Assembly: GCA_963556195.1 (NCBI GenBank)
Contig: CAUVYP010000244.1
Span: 310,001-374,000 of the forward strand
Direction: 5' to 3'
From: Sepiola atlantica
Taxonomy: Eukaryota > Mollusca > Cephalopoda > Sepiida > Sepiolidae
DNA: 64,000 nt
Positions 1-12,569 of this stretch are shown here, one piece after another. The translations under genes and the position numbers were made by a program. The notes beneath the pieces were generated by a model. That model saw nothing but the letters and a program-made list of their open reading frames with translations. It was not told the origin of the DNA and did no database searches. Numbering within the stretch: position 1 is the first letter of the stretch; each line of letters begins with the position of its first letter.

Positions 1-107
1 ATTAGCGGACACACATTTTCTACTGAAGTACCCAGTTTCAGAAGTTCAGCTCTTGTACTCCCGGAGATATGTCGATACAAACTGAACACGCAAAACATCA
101 ACAAAAT
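1..107. repeat. Partial monomer at left edge
   Basis: These bases match monomer positions 80-186, so the window opens inside a unit and the array continues to the left. The copy has a private change, gaacacgc instead of gaatacgc. Confidence 0.95.
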
Positions 108-851
108 TTAGTGCGATTTTAAGTTGATATCGCTGTTGTTTATAACTTCCACATTTATGAGAATTGTGCTCCGAAACTTTGCAGACAATAGCGGACACAC
201 ATTTTCTACTGATGTACGAAGTTTCAGAAGTTCAGCTCTTGTACTCCCGGTAATATGTCGATACAAACTGAATACGCAAAACATAAACAAAATTTAGTGC
301 GATTTAAAGTTGATAGGTCTTTTGTTAATAACTTCCACATTTATAAGAATTGTGCTCCGAAACTTTGCAGACATTAGCGGACACACATTTTCTACTGAAG
401 TACCAAGTTTCAGAAGTTCAGCTCTTGTACTCCCGGAGATATGTCGATACAAACTGAATACGCAAAACATCAACAAAATTTAGTGCGATTTTAAGTTGAT
501 ATCGCTTTTGTTTATAACTTCCACATTTATAAGAATTGTGCTCTGAAACTTTGCAGACATTAGCGGACACACATTTTCTACTGAAGTACCAAGTTTCAGA
601 AGTTCAGCTCTTGTACTCCCGGAGATATGTCGATACAAACTGAATACGCAAAACATCAACACAATTTAGTGCGATTTAAAAGGTATATCGCTTGTGTTAA
701 TAACTTCCACATTTATAAGAATTGTGCTCCGAAACTTTGCAGACATTAGCGGACACACATTTTCTACTGAAGTACCAAGTTTCAGAAGTTCAGCTCTTGT
801 ACTCCCGGAGATATGTCGATACAAACTGAATACGCAAAACATCAACAAAAT
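108..851. repeat. Four monomers, order G-C-AQ-B
   Basis: Four complete 186-bp units. The first is type G (ctgttg, ttatgag, gacaatagc, gatgtacgaag) and carries a private taatatg in place of gagatatg near 251. The G-C start resembles the octamer that dominates from 3270, while AQ-B resembles the tetramer that follows. The stretch is therefore a junction between two HOR families. Confidence 0.85.
666..851. repeat. Reference monomer, type B
   Basis: A representative 186-bp copy used for numbering. It contains a DraI site (TTTAAA) near unit position 10, RsaI sites (GTAC) near 107 and 134, AluI (AGCT) near 127 and MspI/HpaII (CCGG) near 140. Type A, F, G and H units have EcoRV (GATATC) near position 14 in place of the DraI site. 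An imperfect inverted repeat lies at 106-114 (agtaccaag) and 131-138 (cttgtact). Seven CpGs are present. Confidence 0.9.
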
Positions 852-2339
852 TTAGTGCGATTTTAAGTTGATATCGCTTTTGTTTATAACTTCCACATTT
901 ATAAGAATTGTGCTCCGAAACTTTGCAGACATTAGCGGACACACATTTTCTACTGAAGTACCAAGTTTCAGAAGTTCAGCTCTTGTACTCCCGGGGATAT
1001 GTCGATACAAACTGAATACGCAAAACATCAACAAAATTTAGTGCGATTTTAAGTTGATATCGCTTTTGTTTATAACTTCCACATTTATAAGAATTGTGCT
1101 CTGAAACTTTGCAGACATTAGCGGACACACATTTTCTACTGAAGTACCAAGTTTCAGAAGTTCAGCTCTTGTACTCCCGGAGATATGTCGATACAAACTG
1201 AATACGCAAAACATCAACAAAATTTAGTGCGATTTAAAAGGTATATCGCTTGTGTTAATAACTTCCACATTTATAAGAATTGTGCTCTGAAACTTTGCAG
1301 ACCTTAGCGGACACACATTTTCTACTGAAGTACCAAGTTTCAGAAGTTCAGCTCTTGTACTCCCGGAGATATGTCGATACAAACTGAATACGCAAAACAT
1401 CAACAAAATTTAGTGCGATTTAAAAGGTATATCGCTTGTGTTAATAACTTCCACATTTATAAGAATTGTGCTCCGAAACTTTGCAGACATTAGCGGACAC
1501 ACCTTTTCCACTGAAGTACCAAGTTTCAGAAGTTCAGCTCTTGTACTCCCGGAGATATGTCGATACAAACTGAATACGCAAAACATCAACAAAATTTAGT
1601 GCGATTTTAAGTTGATATCGCTTTTGTTTATAACTTCCACATTTATAAGAATTGTGCTCCGAAACTTTGCAGACATTAGCGGACACACATTTTCTACTGA
1701 AGTACCAAGTTTCAGAAGTTCAGCTCTTGTACTCCCGGGGATATGTCGATACAAACTGAATACGCAAAACATCAACAAAATTTAGTGCGATTTTAAGTTG
1801 ATATCGCTTTTGTTTATAACTTCCACATTTATAAGAATTGTGCTCTGAAACTTTGCAGACATTAGCGGACACACATTTTCTACTGAAGTACCAAGTTTCA
1901 GAAGTTCAGCTCTTGTACTCCCGGAGATATGTCGATACAAACTGAATACGCAAAACATCAACAAAATTTAGTGCGATTTAAAAGGTATATCGCTTGTGTT
2001 AATAACTTCCACATTTATAAGAATTGTGCTCTGAAACTTTGCAGACCTTAGCGGACACACATTTTCTACTGAAGTACCAAGTTTCAGAAGTTCAGCTCTT
2101 GTACTCCCGGAGATATGTCGATACAAACTGAATACGCAAAACATCAACAAAATTTAGTGCGATTTAAAAGGTATATCGCTTGTGTTAATAACTTCCACAT
2201 TTATAAGAATTGTGCTCCGAAACTTTGCAGACATTAGCGGACACACCTTTTCCACTGAAGTACCAAGTTTCAGAAGTTCAGCTCTTGTACTCCCGGAGAT
2301 ATGTCGATACAAACTGAATACGCAAAACATCAACAAAAT
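852..2339. repeat. Tetrameric HOR (744 bp), two tandem copies
   Basis: Units run A-AQ-BrQ-B twice (852-1595 and 1596-2339). Private markers repeat at exactly 744 bp. The A unit has cccgggg, a SmaI site at 990-995 and again at 1734-1739, and the last B unit has caccttttccactg instead of cacattttctactg. Shared private changes mean the two copies are recent duplicates of a four-monomer block. Confidence 0.9.
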
Positions 2340-3083
2340 TTAGTGCGATTTTAAGTTGATATCGCTTTTGTTTATAACTTCCACATTTATAAGAATTGTG
2401 CTCCGAAACTTTGCAGACATTAGCGGACACACATTTTCTACTGAAGTACCAAGTTTCAGAAGTTCAGCTCTTGTACTCCCGGAGATATGTCGATACAAAC
2501 TGAATACGCAAAACATCAACAAAATTTAGTGCGATTTTAAGTTGATATCGCTTTTGTTTATAACTTCCACATTTATAAGAATTGTGCTCTGAAACTTTGC
2601 AGACATTAGCGGATACACATTTTCTACTGAAGTACTAAGTTTCAGAAGTTCAGCTCTTGTACTCCCGGAGATATGTCGATACAAACTGAATACGCAAAAC
2701 ATCAACAAAATTTAGTGCGATTTAAAAGGTATATCGCTTGTGTTAATAACTTCCACATTTATAAGAATTGTGCTCTGAAACTTTGCAGACCTTAGCGGAC
2801 ACACATTTTCTACTGAAGTACCAAGTTTCAGAAGTTCAGCTCTTGTACTCCCGGAGATATGTCGATACAAACTGAATACGCAAAACATCAACAAAATTTA
2901 GTGCGATTTAAAAGGTATATCGCTTGTGTTAATAACTTCCACATTTATAAGAATTGTTCTCCGAAACTTTGCAGACATTAGCGGACACACATTTTCTACT
3001 GAAGTACCAAGTTTCAGAAGTTCAGCTCTTGTACTCCCGGAGATATGTCGATACAAACTGAATACGCAAAACATCAACAAAAT
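2340..3083. repeat. Diverged third tetramer A-AQ-BrQ-B
   Basis: The order matches the preceding tetramers, but the markers differ. The SmaI variant is absent, the AQ unit carries gcggatacac and gtactaag, and the final B carries attgttctccg. The same diverged block recurs at 8292-8849 (first three units), 5,952 bp away. Confidence 0.85.
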
Positions 3084-3269
3084 TTAGTGCGATTTTAAGT
3101 TGATATCGCTTTTGTTTATAACTTCCACATTTATAAGAATTGTGCTCCGAAACTTTGCAGACATTAGCGGACTCACATTTTCTACTGAAGTACCAAGTTT
3201 CAGAAGTTCAGCTCTTGTACTCCCGGAGATATGTCGATACAAACTGAATACGCAAAACATCAACAAAAT

Positions 3270-4757
3270 TTAGTGCGATTTTAAGTTGATATCGCTGTTG
3301 TTTATAACTTCCACATTTATGAGAATTGTGCTCCGAAACTTTGCAGACAATAGCGGACACACATTTTCTACTGATGTACGAAGTTTCAGAAGTTCAGCTC
3401 TTGTACTCCCGGAGATATGTCGATACAAACTGAATACGCAAAACATAAACAAAATTTAGTGCGATTTAAAGTTGATAGGTCTTTTGTTAATAACTTCCAC
3501 ATTTATAAGAATTGTGCTCCGAAACTTTGCAGACATTAGCGGACACACATTTTCTACTGAAGTACCAAGTTTCAGAAGTTCAGCTCTTGTACTCCCGGAG
3601 ATATGTCGATACAAACTGAATACGCAAAACATCAACAAAATTTAGTGCGATTTAAAAGGTATATCGCTTGTGTTAATAACTTCCACATTTATAAGAATTG
3701 TGCTCCGAAACTTTGCAGACATTAGCGGACACACATTTTCTACTGAAGTACCAAGTTTCAGAAGTTCAGCTCTTGTACTCCCGGAGATATGTCGATACAA
3801 ACTGAATACGCAAAACATCAACAAAATTTAGTGCGATTTTAATTTGATATCGATTTTGTTTATAACTTGTACATTTATAAGAATTGTGCTCCGAAACTTT
3901 GCAGACATTAGCGGACACACATTTTCTACTGAAGTACCAAGTTTCAGAAGTTCAGCTCTTGTACTCCCGGAGATATGTCGATACAAACTGAATACGCAAA
4001 ACATCAACAAAATTTAGTGCGATTTTAAGTTGATATCGCTTTTGTTTATAACTTCCACATTTATAAGAATTGTGCTCCGAAACTTTGCAGACATTAGCGG
4101 ACACACATTTTCTACTGAAGTACCAAGTTTCAGAAGTTCAGCTCTTGTACTCCCGGAGATATGTCGATACAAACTGAATACGCAAAACATCAACAAAATT
4201 TAGTGCGATTTTAAGTTGATATCGCTGTTGTTTATAACTTCCACATTTATGAGAATTGTGCTCCGAAACTTTGCAGACAATAGCGGACACACATTTTCTA
4301 CTGATGTACGAAGTTTCAGAAGTTCAGCTCTTGTACTCCCGGAGATATGTCGATACAAACTGAATACGCAAAACATCAACAAAATTTAGTGCGATTTAAA
4401 GTTGATAAGTCTTTTGTTAATAACTTCCACATTTATAAGAATTGTGCTCCGAAACTTTGCAGACATTAGCGGACACACATTTTCTACTGAAGTACCAAGT
4501 TTCAGAAGTTCAGCTCTTGTACTCCCGGAGATATGTCGATACAAACTGAATACGCAAAACATCAACAAAATTTAGTGCGATTTAAAAGGTATATCGCTTG
4601 TGTTAATAACTTCCACATTTATAAGAATTGTGCTCCGAAACTTTGCAGACATTAGCGGACACACATTTTCTACTGAAGTACCAAGTTTCAGAAGTTCAGC
4701 TCTTGTACTCCCGGAGATATGTCGATACAAACTGAATACGCAAAACATCAACAAAAT
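3270..4757. repeat. Octameric HOR G-C-B-D-A-G-C'-B (1,488 bp), copy 1
   Basis: Eight monomers in fixed order. The D unit is the signature: aatttgatatcgattt with aacttgtacatt near 3867. G-C-B occurs twice in each octamer, separated by D-A, so the octamer itself looks like a duplicated trimer split by a dimer. Other full copies start at 4758, 9594, 11082, 13314 and 14802. Confidence 0.9.
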
Positions 4758-6245
4758 TTAGTGCGATTTTAAGTTGATATCGCTGTTGTTTATAACTTCC
4801 ACATTTATGAGAATTGTGCTCCGAAACTTTGCAGACAATAGCGGACACACATTTTCTACTGATGTACGAAGTTTCAGAAGTTCAGCTCTTGTACTCCCGG
4901 AGATATGTCGATACAAACTGAATACGCAAAACATAAACAAAATTTAGTGCGATTTAAAGTTGATAGGTCTTTTGTTAATAACTTCCACATTTATAAGAAT
5001 TGTGCTCCGAAACTTTGCAGACATTAGCGGACACACATTTTCTACTGAAGTACCAAGTTTCAGAAGTTCAGCTCTTGTACTCCCGGAGATATGTCGATAC
5101 AAACTGAATACGCAAAACATCAACAAAATTTAGTGCGATTTAAAAGGTATATCGCTTGTGTTAATAACTTCCACATTTATAAGAATTGTGCTCCGAAACT
5201 TTGCAGACATTAGCGGACACACATTTTCTACTGAAGTACCAAGTTTCAGAAGTTCAGCTCTTGTACTCCCGGAGATATGTCGATACAAACTGAATACGCA
5301 AAACATCAACAAAATTTAGTGCGATTTTAATTTGATATCGATTTTGTTTATAACTTGTACATTTATAAGAATTGTGCTCCGAAACTTTGCAGACATTAGC
5401 GGACACACATTTTCTACTGAAGTACCAAGTTTCAGAAGTTCAGCTCTTGTACTCCCGGAGATATGTCGATACAAACTGAATACGCAAAACATCAACAAAA
5501 TTTAGTGCGATTTTAAGTTGATATCGCTTTTGTTTATAACTTCCACATTTATAAGAATTGTGCTCCGAAACTTTGCAGACATTAGCGGACACACATTTTC
5601 TACTGAAGTACCAAGTTTCAGAAGTTCAGCTCTTGTACTCCCGGAGATATGTCGATACAAACTGAATACGCAAAACATCAACAAAATTTAGTGCGATTTT
5701 AAGTTGATATCGCTGTTGTTTATAACTTCCACATTTATGAGAATTGTGCTCCGAAACTTTGCAGACAATAGCGGACACACATTTTCTACTGATGTACGAA
5801 GTTTCAGAAGTTCAGCTCTTGTACTCCCGGAGATATGTCGATACAAACTGAATACGCAAAACATAAACAAAATTTAGTGCGATTTAAAGTTGATAAGTCT
5901 TTTGTTAATAACTTCCACATTTATAAGAATTGTGCTCCGAAACTTTGCAGACATTAGCGGACACACATTTTCTACTGAAGTACCAAGTTTCAGAAGTTCA
6001 GCTCTTGTACTCCCGGAGATATGTCGATACAAACTGAATACGCAAAACATCAACAAAATTTAGTGCGATTTAAAAGGTATATCGCTTGTGTTAATAACTT
6101 CCACATTTATAAGAATTGTGCTCCGAAACTTTGCAGACATTAGCGGACACACATTTTCTACTGAAGTACCAAGTTTCAGAAGTTCAGCTCTTGTACTCCC
6201 GGAGATATGTCGATACAAACTGAATACGCAAAACATCAACAAAAT
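4758..6245. repeat. Octameric HOR, copy 2
   Basis: Same G-C-B-D-A-G-C'-B order, with the D signature near 5355, exactly 1,488 bp after copy 1. It is directly followed by an E-F cassette that ends the octamer run. Confidence 0.9.
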
Positions 6246-9221
6246 TTAGTGCGATTTTAATTTGATATCGCTTTTGTTTATAACTTCCACATTTATAAGA
6301 ATTGTGCTCCGAAACTTTGCAGACATTAGCTGACACACATTTTCTACTGAAGTACCAAGTTTCAGCAGTTCAGCTCTTGTACTCCCGGAGATATGTCGAT
6401 ACAAACTGAATACGCAAAACATCAACAAAATTTAGTGCGATTTTAAGTTGATATCGCTTGTGTTTATAACTTCCACATTTATACAAATTGTGCTCTGAAA
6501 CTTTGCAGACATTAGCGGACACACATTTTCTACTGAAGTACCAAGTTTCAGAAGTTCAGCTCTTGTACTCCCGGAGATATGTCGATACAAACTGAATACG
6601 CAAAACATCAACAAAATTTAGTGCGATTTTAAGTTGATATCGCTTTTGTTTATAACTTCCACATTTATGAGAATTGTGCTCCGAAACTTTGCAGACAATA
6701 GCGGACACACATTTTCTACTAATGTACGAAGTTTCAGAAGTTCAGCTCTTGTACTCCCGGAGATATGTCGATACAAACTGAATACGCAAAACATAAACAA
6801 AATTTAGTGCGATTTAAAGTTGATAAGTCTTTTGTTAATAACTTCCACATTTATAAGAATTGTGCTCCGAAACTTTGCAGACATTAGCGGACACACATTT
6901 TCTACTGAAGTACCAAGTTTCAGAAGTTCAGCTCTTGTACTCCCGGAGATATGTCGATACAAACTGAATACGCAAAACATCAACAAAATTTAGTGCGATT
7001 TTAAGTTGATATCGCTTTTGTTTATAACTTCCACATTTATGAGAATTGTGCACCGAAACTTTGCAGACAATAGCAGACACACATTTTCTACTGATGTACC
7101 AAGTTTCAGAAGGTCAGCTCTTGTACTCCCGGAGATATGTCGATACAAACTGAATACGCAAAACATAAACAAAATTTAGTGCGATTTAAAGTTGATAGGT
7201 CTTTTGTTAATAACTTCCACATTTATAAGAATTGTGCTCCGAAACTTTGCAGACATTAGCGGACACACATTTTCTACTGAAGTACCAAGTTTCAGAAGTT
7301 CAGCTCTTGTACTCCCGGAGATATGTCGATACAAACTGAATACGCAAAACATCAACAAAATTTAGTGCGATTTTAAGTTGATATCGCTTTTGTTTATAAC
7401 TTCCACATTTATAAGAATTGTGCTCTGAAACTTTGCAGACATTAGCGGACACACATTTTCTACTGAAGTACCAAGTTTCAGAAGTTCAGCTCTTGTACTC
7501 CCGGAGATATGTCGATACAAACTGAATACGCAAAACATCAACACAATTTAGTGCGATTTAAAAGGTATATCGCTTGTGTTAATAACTTCCACATTTATAA
7601 GAATTGTGCTCCGAAACTTTGCAGACATTAGCGGACACACATTTTCTACTGAAGTACCAAGTTTCAGAAGTTCAGCTCTTGTACTCCCGGAGATATGTCG
7701 ATACAAACTGAATACGCAAAACATCAACAAAATTTAGTGCGATTTTAAGTTGATATCGCTTTTGTTTATAACTTCGACGTTTATAAGAATTGTGCTCCGA
7801 AACTTTGCAGACATTAGCGGACACACATTTTCTACTGAAGTACCAAGTTTCAGAAGTTCAGCTCTTGTACTCCCGGAGATATGTCGATACAAACTGAATA
7901 CGCAAAACATCAACAAAATTTAGTGCGATTTAAAAGGTATATCGCTTGTGTTAATAACTTCCACATTTATAAGAATTGTGCTCTGAAACTTTGCAGACCT
8001 TAGCGGACACACATTTTCTACTGATGTACGAAGTTTCAGAAGTTCAGCTCTTGTACTCCCGGAGATATGTCGATACAAACTGAATACGCAAAACATCAAC
8101 AAAATTTAGTGCGATTTAAAAGGTATATCGCTTGTGTTAATAACTTCCACATTTATAAGAATTGTGCTCCGAAACTTTGCAGACATTAGCGGACACACCT
8201 TTTCCACTGAAGTACCAAGTTTCAGAAGTTCAGCTCTTGTACTCCCGGAGATATGTCGATACAAACTGAATACGCAAAACATCAACAAAATTTAGTGCGA
8301 TTTTAAGTTGATATCGCTTTTGTTTATAACTTCCACATTTATAAGAATTGTGCTCCGAAACTTTGCAGACATTAGCGGACACACATTTTCTACTGAAGTA
8401 CCAAGTTTCAGAAGTTCAGCTCTTGTACTCCCGGAGATATGTCGATACAAACTGAATACGCAAAACATCAACAAAATTTAGTGCGATTTTAAGTTGATAT
8501 CGCTTTTGTTTATAACTTCCACATTTATAAGAATTGTGCTCTGAAACTTTGCAGACATTAGCGGATACACATTTTCTACTGAAGTACCAAGTTTCAGAAG
8601 TTCAGCTCTTGTACTCCCGGAGATATGTCGATACAAACTGAATACGCAAAACATCAACAAAATTTAGTGCGATTTAAAAGGTATATCGCTTGTGTTAATA
8701 ACTTCCACATTTATAAGAATTGTGCTCTGAAACTTTGCAGACCTTAGCGGACACACATTTTCTACTGAAGTACCAAGTTTCAGAAGTTCAGCTCTTGTAC
8801 TCCCGGAGATATGTCGATACAAACTGAATACGCAAAACATCAACAAAATTTAGTGCGATTTAAAAGGTATATCGCTTGTGTTAATAACTTCCACATTTAT
8901 AAGAATTGTGCTCCGAAACTTTGCAGACATTAGCGGACACACATTTTCTACTGAAGTACCAAGTTTCAGAAGTTCAGCTCTTGTACTCCCGGAGATATGT
9001 CGATACAAACTGAATACGCAAAACATCAACAAAATTTAGTGCGATTTTAAGTTGATATCGCTTGTGTTTATAACTTCCACATTTATACAAATTGTGCTCT
9101 GAAACTTTGCAGACATTAGCGGACACACATTTTCTACTGAAGTACCAAGTTTCAGAAGTTCAGCTCTTGTACTCCCGGAGATATGTCGATACAAACTGAA
9201 TACGCAAAACATCAACAAAAT
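6246..9221. repeat. Mixed-order monomers between the two 18-monomer blocks
   Basis: Sixteen monomers in the order E, F, G', C', G-like, C, AQ, B, A, BrQ, B (ccttttcc form), A, AQ (gcggatacac), BrQ, B, F. From 8106 on, the stretch repeats the tetramer series near 2154-2897, but with an extra B and F (8850-9221) before the next 18-monomer block. The G-like unit at 6990 has private changes gcaccgaaac, tagcagac and aggtcagc. The BrQ unit at 7920 has a G-type gatgtacgaag, so it is mosaic. Confidence 0.85.
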
Positions 9222-12200
9222 TTAGTGCGATTTAAAAGGTATATCGCTTGTGTTAATAACTTCCACATTTATAAGAATTGTTCTCCGAAACTTTGCAGAC
9301 ATTAGCGGACACACATTTTCTACTGAAGTACCAAGTTTCAGAAGTTCAGCTCTTGTACTCCCGGAGATATGTCGATACAAACTGAATACGCAAAACATCA
9401 ACAAAATTTAGTGCGATTTTAAGTTGATATCGCTTTTGTTTATAACTTCCACATTTATAAGAATTGTGCTCCGAAACTTTGCAGACATTAGCGGACTCAC
9501 ATTTTCTACTGAAGTACCAAGTTTCAGAAGTTCAGCTCTTGTACTCCCGGAGATATGTCGATACAAACTGAATACGCAAAACATCAACAAAATTTAGTGC
9601 GATTTTAAGTTGATATCGCTGTTGTTTATAACTTCCACATTTATGAGAATTGTGCTCCGAAACTTTGCAGACAATAGCGGACACACATTTTCTACTGATG
9701 TACGAAGTTTCAGAAGTTCAGCTCTTGTACTCCCGGAGATATGTCGATACAAACTGAATACGCAAAACATAAACAAAATTTAGTGCGATTTAAAGTTGAT
9801 AGGTCTTTTGTTAATAACTTCCACATTTATAAGAATTGTGCTCCGAAACTTTGCAGACATTAGCGGACACACATTTTCTACTGAAGTACCAAGTTTCAGA
9901 AGTTCAGCTCTTGTACTCCCGGAGATATGTCGATACAAACTGAATACGCAAAACATCAACAAAATTTAGTGCGATTTAAAAGGTATATCGCTTGTGTTAA
10001 TAACTTCCACATTTATAAGAATTGTGCTCCGAAACTTTGCAGACATTAGCGGACACACATTTTCTACTGAAGTACCAAGTTTCAGAAGTTCAGCTCTTGT
10101 ACTCCCGGAGATATGTCGATACAAACTGAATACGCAAAACATCAACAAAATTTAGTGCGATTTTAATTTGATATCGATTTTGTTTATAACTTGTACATTT
10201 ATAAGAATTGTGCTCCGAAACTTTGCAGACATTAGCGGACACACATTTTCTACTGAAGTACCAAGTTTCAGAAGTTCAGCTCTTGTACTCCCGGAGATAT
10301 GTCGATACAAACTGAATACGCAAAACATCAACAAAATTTAGTGCGATTTTAAGTTGATATCGCTTTTGTTTATAACTTCCACATTTATAAGAATTGTGCT
10401 CCGAAACTTTGCAGACATTAGCGGACACACATTTTCTACTGAAGTACCAAGTTTCAGAAGTTCAGCTCTTGTACTCCCGGAGATATGTCGATACAAACTG
10501 AATACGCAAAACATCAACAAAATTTAGTGCGATTTTAAGTTGATATCGCTGTTGTTTATAACTTCCACATTTATGAGAATTGTGCTCCGAAACTTTGCAG
10601 ACAATAGCGGACACACATTTTCTACTGATGTACGAAGTTTCAGAAGTTCAGCTCTTGTACTCCCGGAGATATGTCGATACAAACTGAATACGCAAAACAT
10701 AAACAAAATTTAGTGCGATTTAAAGTTGATAAGTCTTTTGTTAATAACTTCCACATTTATAAGAATTGTGCTCCGAAACTTTGCAGACATTAGCGGACAC
10801 ACATTTTCTACTGAAGTACCAAGTTTCAGAAGTTCAGCTCTTGTACTCCCGGAGATATGTCGATACAAACTGAATACGCAAAACATCAACAAAATTTAGT
10901 GCGATTTAAAAGGTATATCGCTTGTGTTAATAACTTCCACATTTATAAGAATTGTGCTCCGAAACTTTGCAGACATTAGCGGACACACATTTTCTACTGA
11001 AGTACCAAGTTTCAGAAGTTCAGCTCTTGTACTCCCGGAGATATGTCGATACAAACTGAATACGCAAAACATCAACAAAATTTAGTGCGATTTTAAGTTG
11101 ATATCGCTGTTGTTTATAACTTCCACATTTATGAGAATTGTGCTCCGAAACTTTGCAGACAATAGCGGACACACATTTTCTACTGATGTACGAAGTTTCA
11201 GAAGTTCAGCTCTTGTACTCCCGGAGATATGTCGATACAAACTGAATACGCAAAACATAAACAAAATTTAGTGCGATTTAAAGTTGATAGGTCTTTTGTT
11301 AATAACTTCCACATTTATAAGAATTGTGCTCCGAAACTTTGCAGACATTAGCGGACACACATTTTCTACTGAAGTACCAAGTTTCAGAAGTTCAGCTCTT
11401 GTACTCCCGGAGATATGTCGATACAAACTGAATACGCAAAACATCAACAAAATTTAGTGCGATTTAAAAGGTATATCGCTTGTGTTAATAACTTCCACAT
11501 TTATAAGAATTGTGCTCCGAAACTTTGCAGACATTAGCGGACACACATTTTCTACTGAAGTACCAAGTTTCAGAAGTTCAGCTCTTGTACTCCCGGAGAT
11601 ATGTCGATACAAACTGAATACGCAAAACATCAACAAAATTTAGTGCGATTTTAATTTGATATCGATTTTGTTTATAACTTGTACATTTATAAGAATTGTG
11701 CTCCGAAACTTTGCAGACATTAGCGGACACACATTTTCTACTGAAGTACCAAGTTTCAGAAGTTCAGCTCTTGTACTCCCGGAGATATGTCGATACAAAC
11801 TGAATACGCAAAACATCAACAAAATTTAGTGCGATTTTAAGTTGATATCGCTTTTGTTTATAACTTCCACATTTATAAGAATTGTGCTCCGAAACTTTGC
11901 AGACATTAGCGGACACACATTTTCTACTGAAGTACCAAGTTTCAGAAGTTCAGCTCTTGTACTCCCGGAGATATGTCGATACAAACTGAATACGCAAAAC
12001 ATCAACAAAATTTAGTGCGATTTTAAGTTGATATCGCTGTTGTTTATAACTTCCACATTTATGAGAATTGTGCTCCGAAACTTTGCAGACAATAGCGGAC
12101 ACACATTTTCTACTGATGTACGAAGTTTCAGAAGTTCAGCTCTTGTACTCCCGGAGATATGTCGATACAAACTGAATACGCAAAACATAAACAAAATTTA

Positions 12201-12569
12201 GTGCGATTTAAAGTTGATAAGTCTTTTGTTAATAACTTCCACATTTATAAGAATTGTGCTCCGAAACTTTGCAGACATTAGCGGACACACATTTTCTACT
12301 GAAGTACCAAGTTTCAGAAGTTCAGCTCTTGTACTCCCGGAGATATGTCGATACAAACTGAATACGCAAAACATCAACAAAATTTAGTGCGATTTAAAAG
12401 GTATATCGCTTGTGTTAATAACTTCCACATTTATAAGAATTGTGCTCCGAAACTTTGCAGACATTAGCGGACACACATTTTCTACTGAAGTACCAAGTTT
12501 CAGAAGTTCAGCTCTTGTACTCCCGGAGATATGTCGATACAAACTGAATACGCAAAACATCAACAAAAT
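9222..12569. repeat. 18-monomer block, second copy (3,348 bp)
   Basis: Repeats 2898-6245 at a distance of 6,324 bp (34 monomers). It carries the same attgttctccg marker near 9280, the gcggactcac marker near 9495, and two octamers (9594-11081 and 11082-12569) with D signatures near 10191 and 11679. Confidence 0.88.

Larger units (their letters stand above)
2898..6245. repeat. 18-monomer block, first copy (3,348 bp)
   Basis: Order: B (attgttctccg), A (gcggactcac), then two octamers G-C-B-D-A-G-C'-B at 3270-4757 and 4758-6245. The same order and private markers occur at 9222-12569, so this is a segmental duplication within the array. One difference seen is at about 4374 (catcaac), where the second copy has cataaac near 10698. 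Confidence 0.88.

Noticed and set aside
666..851. CENP-B box
   Set aside because: On the minus strand ttcggagcaca matches the TTCG start and the central A of the box, but the CGGG end is absent. No better match was seen in the constant region.
666..851. tRNA-like Pol III A and B boxes (tagcggacacac and gttcagctc about 40 bp apart)
   Set aside because: The B-like element has one mismatch to GWTCRANNC, but the A-like element fails at most fixed positions. No clover-leaf or T-run terminator is placed consistently, so a tRNA or SINE origin is not supported.
666..851. Intrinsic DNA bend from A-tracts across the unit junction
   Set aside because: Runs aaaa, aaaattt and atttt lie about 12 bp apart, too far from the 10.5-bp helical phase to claim curvature from inspection. 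A bend prediction or gel-mobility test would be needed.
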